Of a stretch of 64,000 nt of DNA, positions 31,598 through 40,602 are shown piece after piece (the stretch's first letter is position 1; every line of letters begins with the position of its first letter). Position numbers and translations under genes: made by a program. The stretch spans positions 25,423 through 89,422 of the forward strand of contig CAZPIO010000014.1 of NCBI GenBank assembly GCA_964586235.1. Reading direction: 5' to 3'. The notes below the pieces were generated by a model. It was not told the DNA's origin. It ran no database searches and saw only the letters and a program-made list of their open reading frames with translations. The DNA is from JAUCQB01 sp964586235 (GTDB lineage Bacteria; Planctomycetota; Phycisphaerae; UBA1845; PWPN01).

Positions 31598-32953
31598 TCA
31601 CGGCCGGCGTTGTCGCCCTGTCTGCGGGTTTTCCCACAGCGGCTCGATATTGTCGCGATTCCATTCCTCGTAGGCTCTGGTCAGCGAAGCCACAACGTCC
31701 TGCTGCTGGGCAGCCAGGTTTGTCTGTTCTGAGATATCCTGACTCAGATCGAAAAGCTGATCGCTTTGCCCGCCATGCACGAGCTTCCAGTTCCCCTCGC
31801 GCACCGCCCACGACGCCCCGCCTGATACGCGCCAGAAGAGCCGCTCGTGCGGCGGGGTCTTCGTCCGTCCCGACAGATGAGGCATGAAGTCCACGCCGTC
31901 GAGCCTGGCGGAAGCGGGCACTCTGGCACCACAAACGGCCGCAATGGTCGGCAGGAAGTCGATCGTCGAAACCGGCTCATCACAGACGCCTGGTTTCAGC
32001 ACGCCTTTCCACTGAACCAGGAAGGGTACGCGGATACCGCCCTCGAAAAGCTGCCCCTTGGCCCCACGTAATGGGGTGTTGGTCGAAGAATTCGGGGCGA
32101 TGGGGCCGCCGTTGTCACTGAGGAAGAAGACCAGCGTATTACCCTCCAGCCTCAGCTCACCAAGCGTGGCCAGCACCTGGCCCACACCGTCATCCATCGC
32201 GCTGAGCATCGCCGCGTAGGTCCGCCGGTTCTGGTCGCCGATCTCCTTGAACCGGTCGAGATACTTGGGCGGCGCCTGCAGCGGCCCGTGAACCGCGTTG
32301 TAGGCCAGATAGAGGAAGAACGGCCTATCCTTGTTCCGCTCGATGAACCCGATCGCCTCGCGGCTGAACGCATCAGTCAGGTACTCTCTCTCGTCGACGC
32401 TCTCCTGATTGCGCATCAGCGGAACCAGGTATTCGGCGGCCCCCTTGCGGTCGGGCAGATACATGTGCCCCCCGCCGATGAAGCCGAAATACTCGGCGAA
32501 GCCCCGCCTGTTGGGATGGAAGCGCGGGGCGGCCCCGAGGTGCCACTTCCCGACCGCGCCGGTCACATAGCCGGCCTCTTTCATCACATCGGCGATCGTG
32601 ATCTGGCTGAGCGGCAGCCCGAGCTTGTCGTCGGCGGGATCCCATTTCGGGTTATTCTCGTGCCCGAACCGGTGCTGGTACCGCCCGGTCATCAGCGAGG
32701 CCCGCGTGGGGCTGCAGAATGAATGCGCCGCGTAACCGCTGGTGCATCGAATGCCGCTGGCGGCCAGCGAGTCGATGTGCGGCGTCCGGATGTCCTTGCA
32801 GCCGTGGCAACCCAGATCGCCGTATCCCAGGTCGTCCGCCAGGATCACGATGACGTTCGGCCTTGTCCGCGATCCATCGGCCGCGCCCACCGCCGTCGCC
32901 CCGGCCACAATCGCGCAGGAAAAAGCCACGAGGAGAACCAAGCTTCTGCACAT
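31598..32953 (-). CDS. Secreted type I sulfatase
   Basis: A 451-aa arylsulfatase-family protein. An N-terminal signal (MCRSLVLLVAFSCAIVAGAT, then AVGAADG) directs export. The mature start PNVIVILADDLGYGDLGCHG is the classic sulfatase opening with metal-binding Asp residues. CSPTRASLMTGRY contains the CxPxR motif whose Cys is converted to formylglycine. KWHLG and FFLSDNGG are also present. The ATG at 32953 has AAAGGGA at proper spacing; an ATG at 32968 is the alternative. No maturase is in the window. Adjacent to the fucosidase, it might desulfate fucose-containing polysaccharides, which is inference. Confidence 0.9.
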   Translation of the reverse strand: MCRSLVLLVAFSCAIVAGATAVGAADGSRTRPNVIVILADDLGYGDLGCHGCKDIRTPHIDSLAASGIRCTSGYAAHSFCSPTRASLMTGRYQHRFGHENNPKWDPADDKLGLPLSQITIADVMKEAGYVTGAVGKWHLGAAPRFHPNRRGFAEYFGFIGGGHMYLPDRKGAAEYLVPLMRNQESVDEREYLTDAFSREAIGFIERNKDRPFFLYLAYNAVHGPLQAPPKYLDRFKEIGDQNRRTYAAMLSAMDDGVGQVLATLGELRLEGNTLVFFLSDNGGPIAPNSSTNTPLRGAKGQLFEGGIRVPFLVQWKGVLKPGVCDEPVSTIDFLPTIAAVCGARVPASARLDGVDFMPHLSGRTKTPPHERLFWRVSGGASWAVREGNWKLVHGGQSDQLFDLSQDISEQTNLAAQQQDVVASLTRAYEEWNRDNIEPLWENPQTGRQRRP

Positions 32954-33318
32954 CTGATTCCCTTTCATCCGCGCGCGTGGAGTCTGCTTGCGGCCTCAAT
33001 GCGCCTGTATATGTTGCCCCTTGGGGCCAGCTAATTCAAGTACACGTTCGGAGTGGACCCTCTTTCGCCCCCGCCGATCGTGATGACCCAGGCGAGGCCG
33101 CGAGGGCCGCCGCGTCCCACGAGATCGCGAGAGCCCCTCAACCGCATGGACACAATGAGCGGCACTCGCTATATAATGCCGGAACACACCCCGGGGCGTA
33201 GCCGGGCAAGGCTTAGATGGGAGGTGCCGGTCATTTCGTGTCTTGGGTGCAGGCCGTTGCGTTATTTCACTCAAGTCGACCACCGCAATTCGCCTTACGA
33301 CGCTCGGAGATACGGGTC
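32954..33318. other. Divergent intergenic region with candidate promoter
   Basis: About 365 bases between the divergent sulfatase and LNS2-like genes. TGGACA (33147-33152) and a perfect TATAAT (33172-33177), with a 19-base spacer, point toward the LNS2-like gene. The spacer is longer than optimal. No other feature is seen. Confidence 0.4.
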
Positions 33319-34272
33319 ATGCAACACCACTCTCGTAAATTGAAACGGTCGATGTTCTTTTGCGGGATTTCGATGGGTTGTCTCTGCTTGGGCGGCGGCT
33401 GCGGCCGGATCCTGCTGACCGCCGACGATGCCGTGATGCGGCCGGACGGCAAGGTCCGCCTGAGGGCCTACCTCGAGCGAAAGACAAGCAAGTTCTCGCG
33501 AGACAGTATCGAGAGCCACGCGGTCCGGTTCATGGTCAACGGGCGGCTGGTCGGCCAAGGCAGGACCGACGACGACGGGCTGGCCACATTTCTGTACGCC
33601 ATCGGGGACCAGTCGGCCGGCTCTTTCACCGCCGAGACCGAAATCGATGGGCAGACGCTCCGCGACCAACGCCCTATCTTCCGACTCAAGCCCGACCGGA
33701 TCGGCATCATCGTGGACATCGATGGCACCGTGTCCAGAACGGACTCATTCGACGTGGTGGCGAGCAAGCAAGGCAGGAAATCCCGGCCGATCGATCAGTC
33801 CCCTCGTGTCGTCCGGAAGCTGGCCGCCACGTACAACATCGCGTTCCTGACGGCCCGTCCACGGTTCCTGCTGGCCAAGACGCGGCGGTGGATCAACGAG
33901 CACGGCTATCCTGATGTGCCACTCTACATTGCTCCCGGACTGCGCAAGGCAATGGACCCGGAACAGTTCAAGCGAGACACGCTGGCCATGGCCCAACAGG
34001 GTTTTCCCAATCTGCTCATCGGGATCGGTGACAAGAAGAGCGACTCACACGCCTACGGAGCCAACGGCATGCTGACCCTGATCGTGGGCCAGGAGCCAGA
34101 CGAGGATTTCGGCAACCACGCGCTGCTGCTGCAGAACTGGGAGATGCTCGACCGGTTCTTCGACGCCAATTCCGAGTTGTTGCACGATCCTGACCGCCTG
34201 CGCCGGACCATCAAGGAGGGGGGCATCGTTGGGGTCCCATTGTCGCCGTGGCGGGGTGAGCCGGCCAACTGA
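33319..34272 (+). CDS. Lipin-like (LNS2) HAD phosphatase lipoprotein
   Basis: A 317-aa protein whose C-terminal ~200 residues resemble the LNS2 HAD domain of lipin/Smp2 phosphatidate phosphatases. IIVDIDGTVSRTD carries the DxDGT motif. TARPRFLLAKTRRWI, FKRDTLAM and GIGDKKSDSHAYG supply the later HAD motifs. The N-terminus (MFFCGISMGCLCLGGGCG) is hydrophobic with a lipobox-like Cys, and a beta-rich segment (about 30-125) precedes the HAD domain. This predicts an exported lipoprotein acting on a phosphorylated lipid or similar molecule. GGAG lies 10 bases before the ATG at 33319. The nearest alternative family is the App1 type (DUF2183), whose motif is usually DIDDT rather than DIDGT. Confidence 0.7.
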   Translation: MQHHSRKLKRSMFFCGISMGCLCLGGGCGRILLTADDAVMRPDGKVRLRAYLERKTSKFSRDSIESHAVRFMVNGRLVGQGRTDDDGLATFLYAIGDQSAGSFTAETEIDGQTLRDQRPIFRLKPDRIGIIVDIDGTVSRTDSFDVVASKQGRKSRPIDQSPRVVRKLAATYNIAFLTARPRFLLAKTRRWINEHGYPDVPLYIAPGLRKAMDPEQFKRDTLAMAQQGFPNLLIGIGDKKSDSHAYGANGMLTLIVGQEPDEDFGNHALLLQNWEMLDRFFDANSELLHDPDRLRRTIKEGGIVGVPLSPWRGEPAN

Positions 34273-34359
34273 TAGCATGTCTCGACTCAACAGACGCTGA
34301 CCCTACCGGTTTCCGCGGCCATATGATACGATGATCGCGGTCCACTGGAGGCATATCGC

Positions 34360-36579
34360 ATGGATCCCTGCGTAAGGAAGAGCTCCCATCCGCACGGCGT
34401 CCTGAACGGAATCATCTGGACGCTCGTCCTGTTGACCCTGAGCACCCCGGCCAATGGCCAGACGACAACTCCAGCCGGCAGGCTTGTCGCAGGAGCACAT
34501 GCCGTCGATATCACCCCAACGGAGTTCCCGGTCATCGTCAACGGCGGCTTCCTCGAACGGACAGCCGACAAGGTCAACGACCGGCTCCATGCCAGGTGCC
34601 TCGTGCTCGGCAGCGGCGACGAACGGGTCGCCATTGTCGTGGTGGACAGTTGCGTCCTGCCTCGCGAACTGCTCGACGAAGCCAAGGAACTGGCGTCCAA
34701 GTCCACCGGCATCGCGACCGACCACATGATGATCTCGGCCACCCACACCCACAGTGCCCCCTCGGCCATGGGCTGCCTCGGCACCGATGCAGATACGGCC
34801 TATGCGGCGAAGCTGCCAGCGTGGATCGCCGAGTGCATCACCACGGCAGCCAGGAAGCTCGCCCCGGCAAGAATCGGCTGGACGACGGCCAACGATCCCG
34901 AGCACACGCACTGCCGCCGGTGGATCCTCCGGCCGGACAAGATCGGCCTCGACCCCTTCGGCGAGCCGACCATTCGTGCCATGATGCATCCGGGCTATCG
35001 CAACCCGGATTACCAGGGACCGGCCGGCCCGGTCGATTCGGAGCTCAGCCTTCTGTCGGTCCAATCGCAGGATGGCCGTCCGATTGCCCTGTTGGCCAAT
35101 TACTCGATGCACTACGCCGGGGCTTCGGATATTTCCGCCGATTACTGCGGGCTGTTCGCGGAGAAGATGGTCGACCTGCTCGGCGGCCGGAACTCAGCGC
35201 CCACGCCGGTGGTGATGATGTCGCAGGGCACCAGCGGCGACCAGCACTGGATGGACTACAGCCGGGCCGCGCCCAGGCACAACATGGAAACGATCGCGGA
35301 AGGGCTGTCGCAGATCGCGATCCGGGCACATCGCGGCATCCTGTACAGCGACTCCGGCCCGCTGACCATGATCGAGAAAAGACTCACCCTGGGCGTTCGC
35401 CTGCCGGATCAGAAGCGTCTCGAAGCGGCCAAGGCGACTGTGGCCCGGATGCAGGGACGCAAGCCAAAGGACATCAAGGAGGTATACGCCTGCGAGCAGG
35501 TGTTTCTGAATCAGCGCCCGCAGCGAGAACTGAAACTACAGACTATCCGACTCGGCGATCTCGGCATCACCGCCATCCCGTGCGAGGTCTTCGGCCTGAC
35601 CGGCCTTCGCATCAAGGCCCAAAGCCCCCTCCGGCCGACGTTTAACATCAGCCTGGCCAATGGCGAAGAGGGCTATATTCCTCCACCGGCACAGCACAAG
35701 CTGGGCGGATACACCACCTGGCCCGCCCGGACCGCCCAACTCGAAGTCCAGGCCGAGCCCAGGATCGTCGAGACGTTGCTGTCGATGCTTGAGCAGGCTG
35801 CCGGCCGTCCTCGCCGTGTGATCGATGACCGCCCTGACCCCGCCGACACCCGTGCGCAGGCCATCCTCGCCTCGAGACCCGTTGCCTGGTGGCCGATGAA
35901 CGAATTCGAAGGCCCGACGGCCATGGACATCTCCGGCCGCAACAATCACGGCACCTATGAAGGCGGCATTGCCTTCTATCTGGACGGTCCATCGTTCGAA
36001 CGCCCCCAGGCCAACGGCCCGATCAACCCGTCACCCCACTTCGCCGGCGGGCGCATGGAAGCCCGTCTGAAGGGCCTTGGCCAGCATTACACGCTCGAAA
36101 TGTGGTTCTGCAACTACATGCCCTCCGACGCCCGGGAGGTCACCGGCCGTCTCTTCTGCCGCAGATCCGGGTCTCAAGACGAGCCAGCCAGTGACATGCT
36201 GATGATCGGCGGCGCAGGGCCGGCTTCGGGCAAGCTCATTTTCCGGGCAGGCAAGTCGGACCCGGCGACATCGACCGGCACAAGCCAGATCGCATCCAAA
36301 ACGTGGAACCACCTCGCCCTCGTCCGGAACGGGCAGCAGGTGAACGTCTATCTCAACGGCAGGCCCGACCCCGAGATCTCCGTCAGCACAGAGGCCCCGC
36401 CGTTGTCCGATCAGTTCATCATCGCCGCAGGGCAAGATGCCCAGAACAGCTTCGAGGGCAGAATCGACGATGTCGTCATCTACGATCGCCCCCTGCCGCC
36501 CGACGAGATCCAGCCTCACTGGCGGGCACCCTCAGTCACCATGCTGCAGAACCCAGAGACCGGGACTGAACAGCGGTAG
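34360..36579 (+). CDS. Secreted neutral ceramidase-like protein with C-terminal LamG domain
   Basis: A 739-aa exported protein. After a signal (LNGIIWTLVLLTLSTPANG) the sequence VDITP, DRLHARCLVLG and MMISATHTHSAPSA matches the neutral/alkaline ceramidase-like N-terminal domain, with the conserved THTHSAP metal-site region. The domain continues past LANYSMHYAG and MMSQGTSGDQHW. Residues ~500-735 form a laminin-G/concanavalin-like module (PVAWWPMNEF, YTLEMWF, KTWNHLALVRNG, GRIDDVVIYDRPL). In planctomycetes such proteins are often of unknown substrate. It may act on lipid amides or polysaccharide-linked groups outside the cell; this is inference. It lies 87 bases after the LNS2-like gene. Confidence 0.82.
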   Translation: MDPCVRKSSHPHGVLNGIIWTLVLLTLSTPANGQTTTPAGRLVAGAHAVDITPTEFPVIVNGGFLERTADKVNDRLHARCLVLGSGDERVAIVVVDSCVLPRELLDEAKELASKSTGIATDHMMISATHTHSAPSAMGCLGTDADTAYAAKLPAWIAECITTAARKLAPARIGWTTANDPEHTHCRRWILRPDKIGLDPFGEPTIRAMMHPGYRNPDYQGPAGPVDSELSLLSVQSQDGRPIALLANYSMHYAGASDISADYCGLFAEKMVDLLGGRNSAPTPVVMMSQGTSGDQHWMDYSRAAPRHNMETIAEGLSQIAIRAHRGILYSDSGPLTMIEKRLTLGVRLPDQKRLEAAKATVARMQGRKPKDIKEVYACEQVFLNQRPQRELKLQTIRLGDLGITAIPCEVFGLTGLRIKAQSPLRPTFNISLANGEEGYIPPPAQHKLGGYTTWPARTAQLEVQAEPRIVETLLSMLEQAAGRPRRVIDDRPDPADTRAQAILASRPVAWWPMNEFEGPTAMDISGRNNHGTYEGGIAFYLDGPSFERPQANGPINPSPHFAGGRMEARLKGLGQHYTLEMWFCNYMPSDAREVTGRLFCRRSGSQDEPASDMLMIGGAGPASGKLIFRAGKSDPATSTGTSQIASKTWNHLALVRNGQQVNVYLNGRPDPEISVSTEAPPLSDQFIIAAGQDAQNSFEGRIDDVVIYDRPLPPDEIQPHWRAPSVTMLQNPETGTEQR

Positions 36580-36702
36580 GCAATAGGCTCCCGGCGAGCG
36601 ATAATCTTCCGATGAGGCTGCAGCCCTCGACTCTGCCCTCGGCCCAAGGCCCGAAATCAAGCGGAGCGAGTGGAGATGGGCACAGCTCCAGTCGCCTGTC
36701 TC

Positions 36703-36731
36703 TTGTTTTAAAGTCTCGCTTGTGGTATCAT
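36703..36731 (+). promoter_or_regulatory. Sigma70-like promoter
   Basis: TTGTTT, a 17-base spacer and TATCAT lie 55 bases upstream of the ATG at 36787. Both hexamers agree with consensus at four or five positions, and the spacing is optimal. Confidence 0.5.
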
Positions 36732-36786
36732 GCAGCAGTAACGGAGAAGCACCAAATAACACCAGTGCCTGCCGGAGGATCGAGAA

Positions 36787-39201
36787 ATGCGTCGCCGCTT
36801 TCCCTGCAACCTGATTGTTTTCAGCATGTGTATCCTGCTGCTGAACGAATCGGCCCGGCCCGGGACCATCAGCGGGCGGCGCGAGGACGAGTTCGGCGAC
36901 GGAATCCACGAATCCTTCATCTGGTTTACCGGCATCGGCGATAACGCCACCAACGCCTGGGCCATCGGATGGAGCTGGAGCGGCAACTTCACCATCGACA
37001 ATGTCCCGGCCGGCCAGTACTACTACGCCGCCAACATGCACGGCGCCCACCGGCACAACATCGGCTCCCTGATCAACGTCCCCTCTTCCGGCACGGTGAA
37101 CGTGTCCATCAGGGACGTCAGCACCATGAGCAGCTACGGCCTCAGCGACGTGGGCGAATGCCAGTGGGCCGCCCAGGAGTTTATCGCGACGGGTACCAGC
37201 GTGGCGGAGGTCATGCTCCTTTCGCCCAACGGCGGAAGCCAGGTCCGCGTCACCATCCGCGAAAACGATCCCTGGGGGTCCCAGATCGGTCCGCACAGCG
37301 ACGAGACGAACGGGTCGCTCTTTCCCGCCTTCGCCGGCTGGGCACCGGGTGAGGTCCCCACCATCCCCGGCCGCCGCTACGTCGTGCGTTTCGACCGTCT
37401 CGGGACAGAACCCTGGCGACCCGCCATCTCGTACCGAAATAACGAATACCCGAACGGCGCCGCCTGGCTTGACGGCGTCTACCGGCCCGAGGTGGATCTC
37501 CGCATTTCCGTCGCGTGCCGCGACGATGGATTCGCCAAGGAATACCAGGTCGACAACTGGTGGCGATCCAAATCGTTCACCGATCTCGTCCAGACGTTCG
37601 TCCCCCAAGGCGACCACCTGCGCATCGCGCAGATGATGCTCGCCGGGCAGGAGTCGCACCTCATGCGGGTGACGGTCCACGAATGGAACGGTCAGTGGCC
37701 GACGGGAGACCAGATCGGCCCCGCCAAACACGGCCGGATGGACGCCAACCTGAAACAAGGCGTCGTCTGGGGACCCGACGAAGTCCCCCTTACCCCGGGG
37801 CGGGCTTACGCGATTCGACTCGTGCGGGTCGACGGCCAGCCCTTCGCCATCTACGGCGATTCGGACGACTACTCGCTCGGCCAGGCATACTTCGACGGCC
37901 TCCCCGACAACGGCATCGACATCACCGGCACTCTCGTCACTCGGGAGCGCGATCTCGGCGAGATCACCGTGACCAACATCACCTGCACCGCCATCTCCGC
38001 GACTGAGATCCTCGCGACTTTCGACACCGATGTCCCCACAACGTCTGCCGTCGTGTACCGGACCGAATCGCCCCCTTTCGATGCCATCGCCCCGGTCGAG
38101 GAGGATCAGGCGCCGGCACTCTCACACCAGGTCGTCGCTCGAAACCTCACGCCCGGCACCACCTACCAGATGTACATCCTCGCCCATAACCCTGGCCGCA
38201 ACGTGTACCGCTCCTCCTGGAGCAGCGTCGCCACCCCCGGCACCACCGCGGCGTTCGCCGGCCGCGTCTACAGCCAGATCGGCCCGGTCAGCGGCGCAAC
38301 TGTCATTTTCGAGGAAGCCGATCTCGCCGCGACCACGAACGAATCGGGCGATTTCAGCTTCAACGGCGCGCCAACCGGGCACCATAGACTGCGGGTCGAA
38401 AAAGTGGCACACGAATCGGCCACTCAAGAGGTCCACGTGACCCCAGACGGGCTCGGCACGACGGAAATCGAGATCCTTGCCTGCAGCAACATGCTGGCCG
38501 GCACCGACAACAATCCGATCGACGGCTGGACCGAGTTCGGCGAATTCGGCGGACAATGGAACAGCGGGGACTGGAGCATCAACGCCCGCACCGGCCCCAA
38601 ATGGGTCGGTTCCGTCCAGAACGGCAGCGGCGGCAAGAAAGGCGGAATCTACCGCGTCATTTCCACCCAGTCGGGTAAAGACTACATATTCGGCGGATGG
38701 GTGCTGACCAAGGCCTGGGGAACGTCGTACGATCCGATTCCCGGCCTGGCGCTCGCACGGATCGGCGTCGACCCGACCGGTGGAACCGACCCGGACAGCC
38801 CCAGCGTCATCTGGGCCCGATACCGATTCACCGACGGCAACTGGTGGGAACTGACCGTGCCTTTCACGGCTGGCGGAGACCAGGCCACTCTTTTCTGTCA
38901 GCACAAGTACGAGACGTTCTACCTGCTCGCGACCTGGTGGCTGGCCGGCTTCGACGACCTGTGGTTCGGTGCGCCTCAGCGTCGGGTCCCTGATTTCGAC
39001 CGGGATGGTGATGTGGACCAGGAGGACTTCGGGCTGCTCCAGGCCTGCTACAGCGGCGCGGGCATCACCCAGGAGGCACCTGAGTGTCAACGGGCAAGGC
39101 TGGACGTGGATGAAGATGTGGACGCCGGCGACTTCATCATTCTCCAGGGCTGCCTCACGGGCACCGGAGTTCCCGTGGACCCCGCCTGCGCGAACCCATA
39201 A
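36787..39201 (+). CDS. Large secreted protein with carboxypeptidase-regulatory-like domain and dockerin-like tail
   Basis: An 804-aa exported protein with a signal (LIVFSMCILLLNESARP). Two similar ~150-residue beta domains follow (AEVMLLSPNGGSQVRVTI and RIAQMMLAGQESHLMRVTV). A fibronectin-like segment (VTNITCTAISATEILATFDTD) and a carboxypeptidase-regulatory-like module (GRVYSQIGPVSGATVIFEEADLAA) come next. A galactose-binding-like part starts about residue 567. The last ~70 residues (DFDRDGDVDQEDFGLLQAC to DPACANP) are an Asp-rich, dockerin/EF-hand-like tail, nearly the same as in the Asp-box protein at 49786. GGAGG precedes the ATG. Enzymatic role not evident. Confidence 0.72.
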   Translation: MRRRFPCNLIVFSMCILLLNESARPGTISGRREDEFGDGIHESFIWFTGIGDNATNAWAIGWSWSGNFTIDNVPAGQYYYAANMHGAHRHNIGSLINVPSSGTVNVSIRDVSTMSSYGLSDVGECQWAAQEFIATGTSVAEVMLLSPNGGSQVRVTIRENDPWGSQIGPHSDETNGSLFPAFAGWAPGEVPTIPGRRYVVRFDRLGTEPWRPAISYRNNEYPNGAAWLDGVYRPEVDLRISVACRDDGFAKEYQVDNWWRSKSFTDLVQTFVPQGDHLRIAQMMLAGQESHLMRVTVHEWNGQWPTGDQIGPAKHGRMDANLKQGVVWGPDEVPLTPGRAYAIRLVRVDGQPFAIYGDSDDYSLGQAYFDGLPDNGIDITGTLVTRERDLGEITVTNITCTAISATEILATFDTDVPTTSAVVYRTESPPFDAIAPVEEDQAPALSHQVVARNLTPGTTYQMYILAHNPGRNVYRSSWSSVATPGTTAAFAGRVYSQIGPVSGATVIFEEADLAATTNESGDFSFNGAPTGHHRLRVEKVAHESATQEVHVTPDGLGTTEIEILACSNMLAGTDNNPIDGWTEFGEFGGQWNSGDWSINARTGPKWVGSVQNGSGGKKGGIYRVISTQSGKDYIFGGWVLTKAWGTSYDPIPGLALARIGVDPTGGTDPDSPSVIWARYRFTDGNWWELTVPFTAGGDQATLFCQHKYETFYLLATWWLAGFDDLWFGAPQRRVPDFDRDGDVDQEDFGLLQACYSGAGITQEAPECQRARLDVDEDVDAGDFIILQGCLTGTGVPVDPACANP

Positions 39202-39486
39202 CGTCCGTTTCGAAATATGCTGGCTTCTAAGGGTAAAGAGAGAATTTAAACTGTAAATGACGGCATAGTAAGGCCAGCCCACCCGCCCAGTTGGATTCTC
39301 TCTTGGGGTAAGCCAGTCTTACCGGAAGAGGCGGACATCCAACAGGAGAAAACGGAGCTAACGGAGAACGCATTCTCTGCGTTCTCACTCGCCTTCTCTT
39401 ATCGCTGACAGCTTCTTGCCCGCCGATGTGGCACCCTGCCCCGCCCGATGGTACCATCGTCCGCATCAACTGACCGGAGGCCCCTC
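39202..39486. other. Intergenic region between secreted protein and UroD-family gene
   Basis: About 285 bases. Apart from the strong GGAGG before the UroD-family start at 39487 I see no gene, repeat or clear promoter. Confidence 0.4.
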
Positions 39487-40602
39487 ATGACCAGCAAGGA
39501 ACGCCTGCTCTGCGCGTTGAATCGCGGCAAGCCCGACCGGCTGCCCGTCTCGGTCCACCAGTGGCAGCAATACCACCTGGACACCTACCTGGGCGGCATC
39601 AAGCCCCTGGAGGCGTTCGGGCAATTCGGGATGGACGCCCAGATCCAGTATTTCCAGCTCATGGGACAGTTCTGGCTGGTCGACGCGGACTTCGCCAAGT
39701 TCTCGATAGACGACTGGCGCGACGAGGTCAAGGTCATCAGCGACGATCCGGACAACCGCATCGCCCACCACACCATCCACACGCCGGAGGGAACGCTAAC
39801 CTACAAGACGGCCGGCGACCGCAAGACCACCTGGATCACCGAGTACCTCATCAAACACGACGAGGACATCGACCTGATCCGCAAGTACATGCCGGTTCCG
39901 GCTCTCGATCCCAGGCCTATCAGCCAGATCTACGACCAGATCGGCGACCGCGGCATCCTCCGCGGCTTCGTCTGGGGCGACCAGGCCGGCTGCTGGCAGC
40001 ACGCCTGCTGCCTGATGGACGTGAGCGAACTGATCTACCGCTGCGTCGATCAGCCGGGCTGGGTACATGAACTGCTGCACATCCTGCTGAGCAAGAAGCT
40101 GCGGTTCATCGAGTCGATGAAGGGGGCGAAATTCGACCTGATCGAAACCGGCGGCGGCGCCGGTTCATCGACGCTGATCTCGCCGGCCATCCACCGCGAG
40201 TTCTGCCTGCCCTACGACCACAAGATGCACGATGCCCTGCATGACCTGGGCTTCAAGATCACCTACCACACCTGCGGCGGCACGTTCGGGATCGAGGAAC
40301 TGATCGTCGCCAACGGCTGCGACGCCTCGGAAACGCTTGCCCCACCCAGCGTCGGCGGCAACCAGGAGCCCTGGGAATTCAAGGCCAAGGTCGGCAACCG
40401 TCTGGCCCTGATCGGCGGGGTGGACCAGTTCAACACCGTCACCACCGGCAGCAAGCAACAGATCCGCGACAGAATTCACGAGCTGTTCGAGAAGGTCGGA
40501 TATGACGGCGGCTACATCTGCTCGCTCAGCGATCACTTCTTCGAGACACCGCCCGAGAATCTCCAGGCGTTCGCCAATGCGGCCCGAGAGTGCGTCTACT
40601 GA
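39487..40602 (+). CDS. Uroporphyrinogen decarboxylase-family protein
   Basis: A 371-aa UroD-fold protein. It starts MTSKERLLCALNRGKPDRLPV, the usual opening of the family branch near methylcobamide:CoM methyltransferases, and has the central GGGAGSSTLISPAIHREF and the Cys/His-rich KITYHTCGG that can bind zinc. True HemE has different substrate-binding arginines, so this is more likely a corrinoid-linked methyltransferase or a family member of unknown substrate. GGAGG lies six bases before the ATG at 39487. Its 3' end overlaps the convergent GT39-type gene by seven bases. Confidence 0.82.
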   Translation: MTSKERLLCALNRGKPDRLPVSVHQWQQYHLDTYLGGIKPLEAFGQFGMDAQIQYFQLMGQFWLVDADFAKFSIDDWRDEVKVISDDPDNRIAHHTIHTPEGTLTYKTAGDRKTTWITEYLIKHDEDIDLIRKYMPVPALDPRPISQIYDQIGDRGILRGFVWGDQAGCWQHACCLMDVSELIYRCVDQPGWVHELLHILLSKKLRFIESMKGAKFDLIETGGGAGSSTLISPAIHREFCLPYDHKMHDALHDLGFKITYHTCGGTFGIEELIVANGCDASETLAPPSVGGNQEPWEFKAKVGNRLALIGGVDQFNTVTTGSKQQIRDRIHELFEKVGYDGGYICSLSDHFFETPPENLQAFANAARECVY

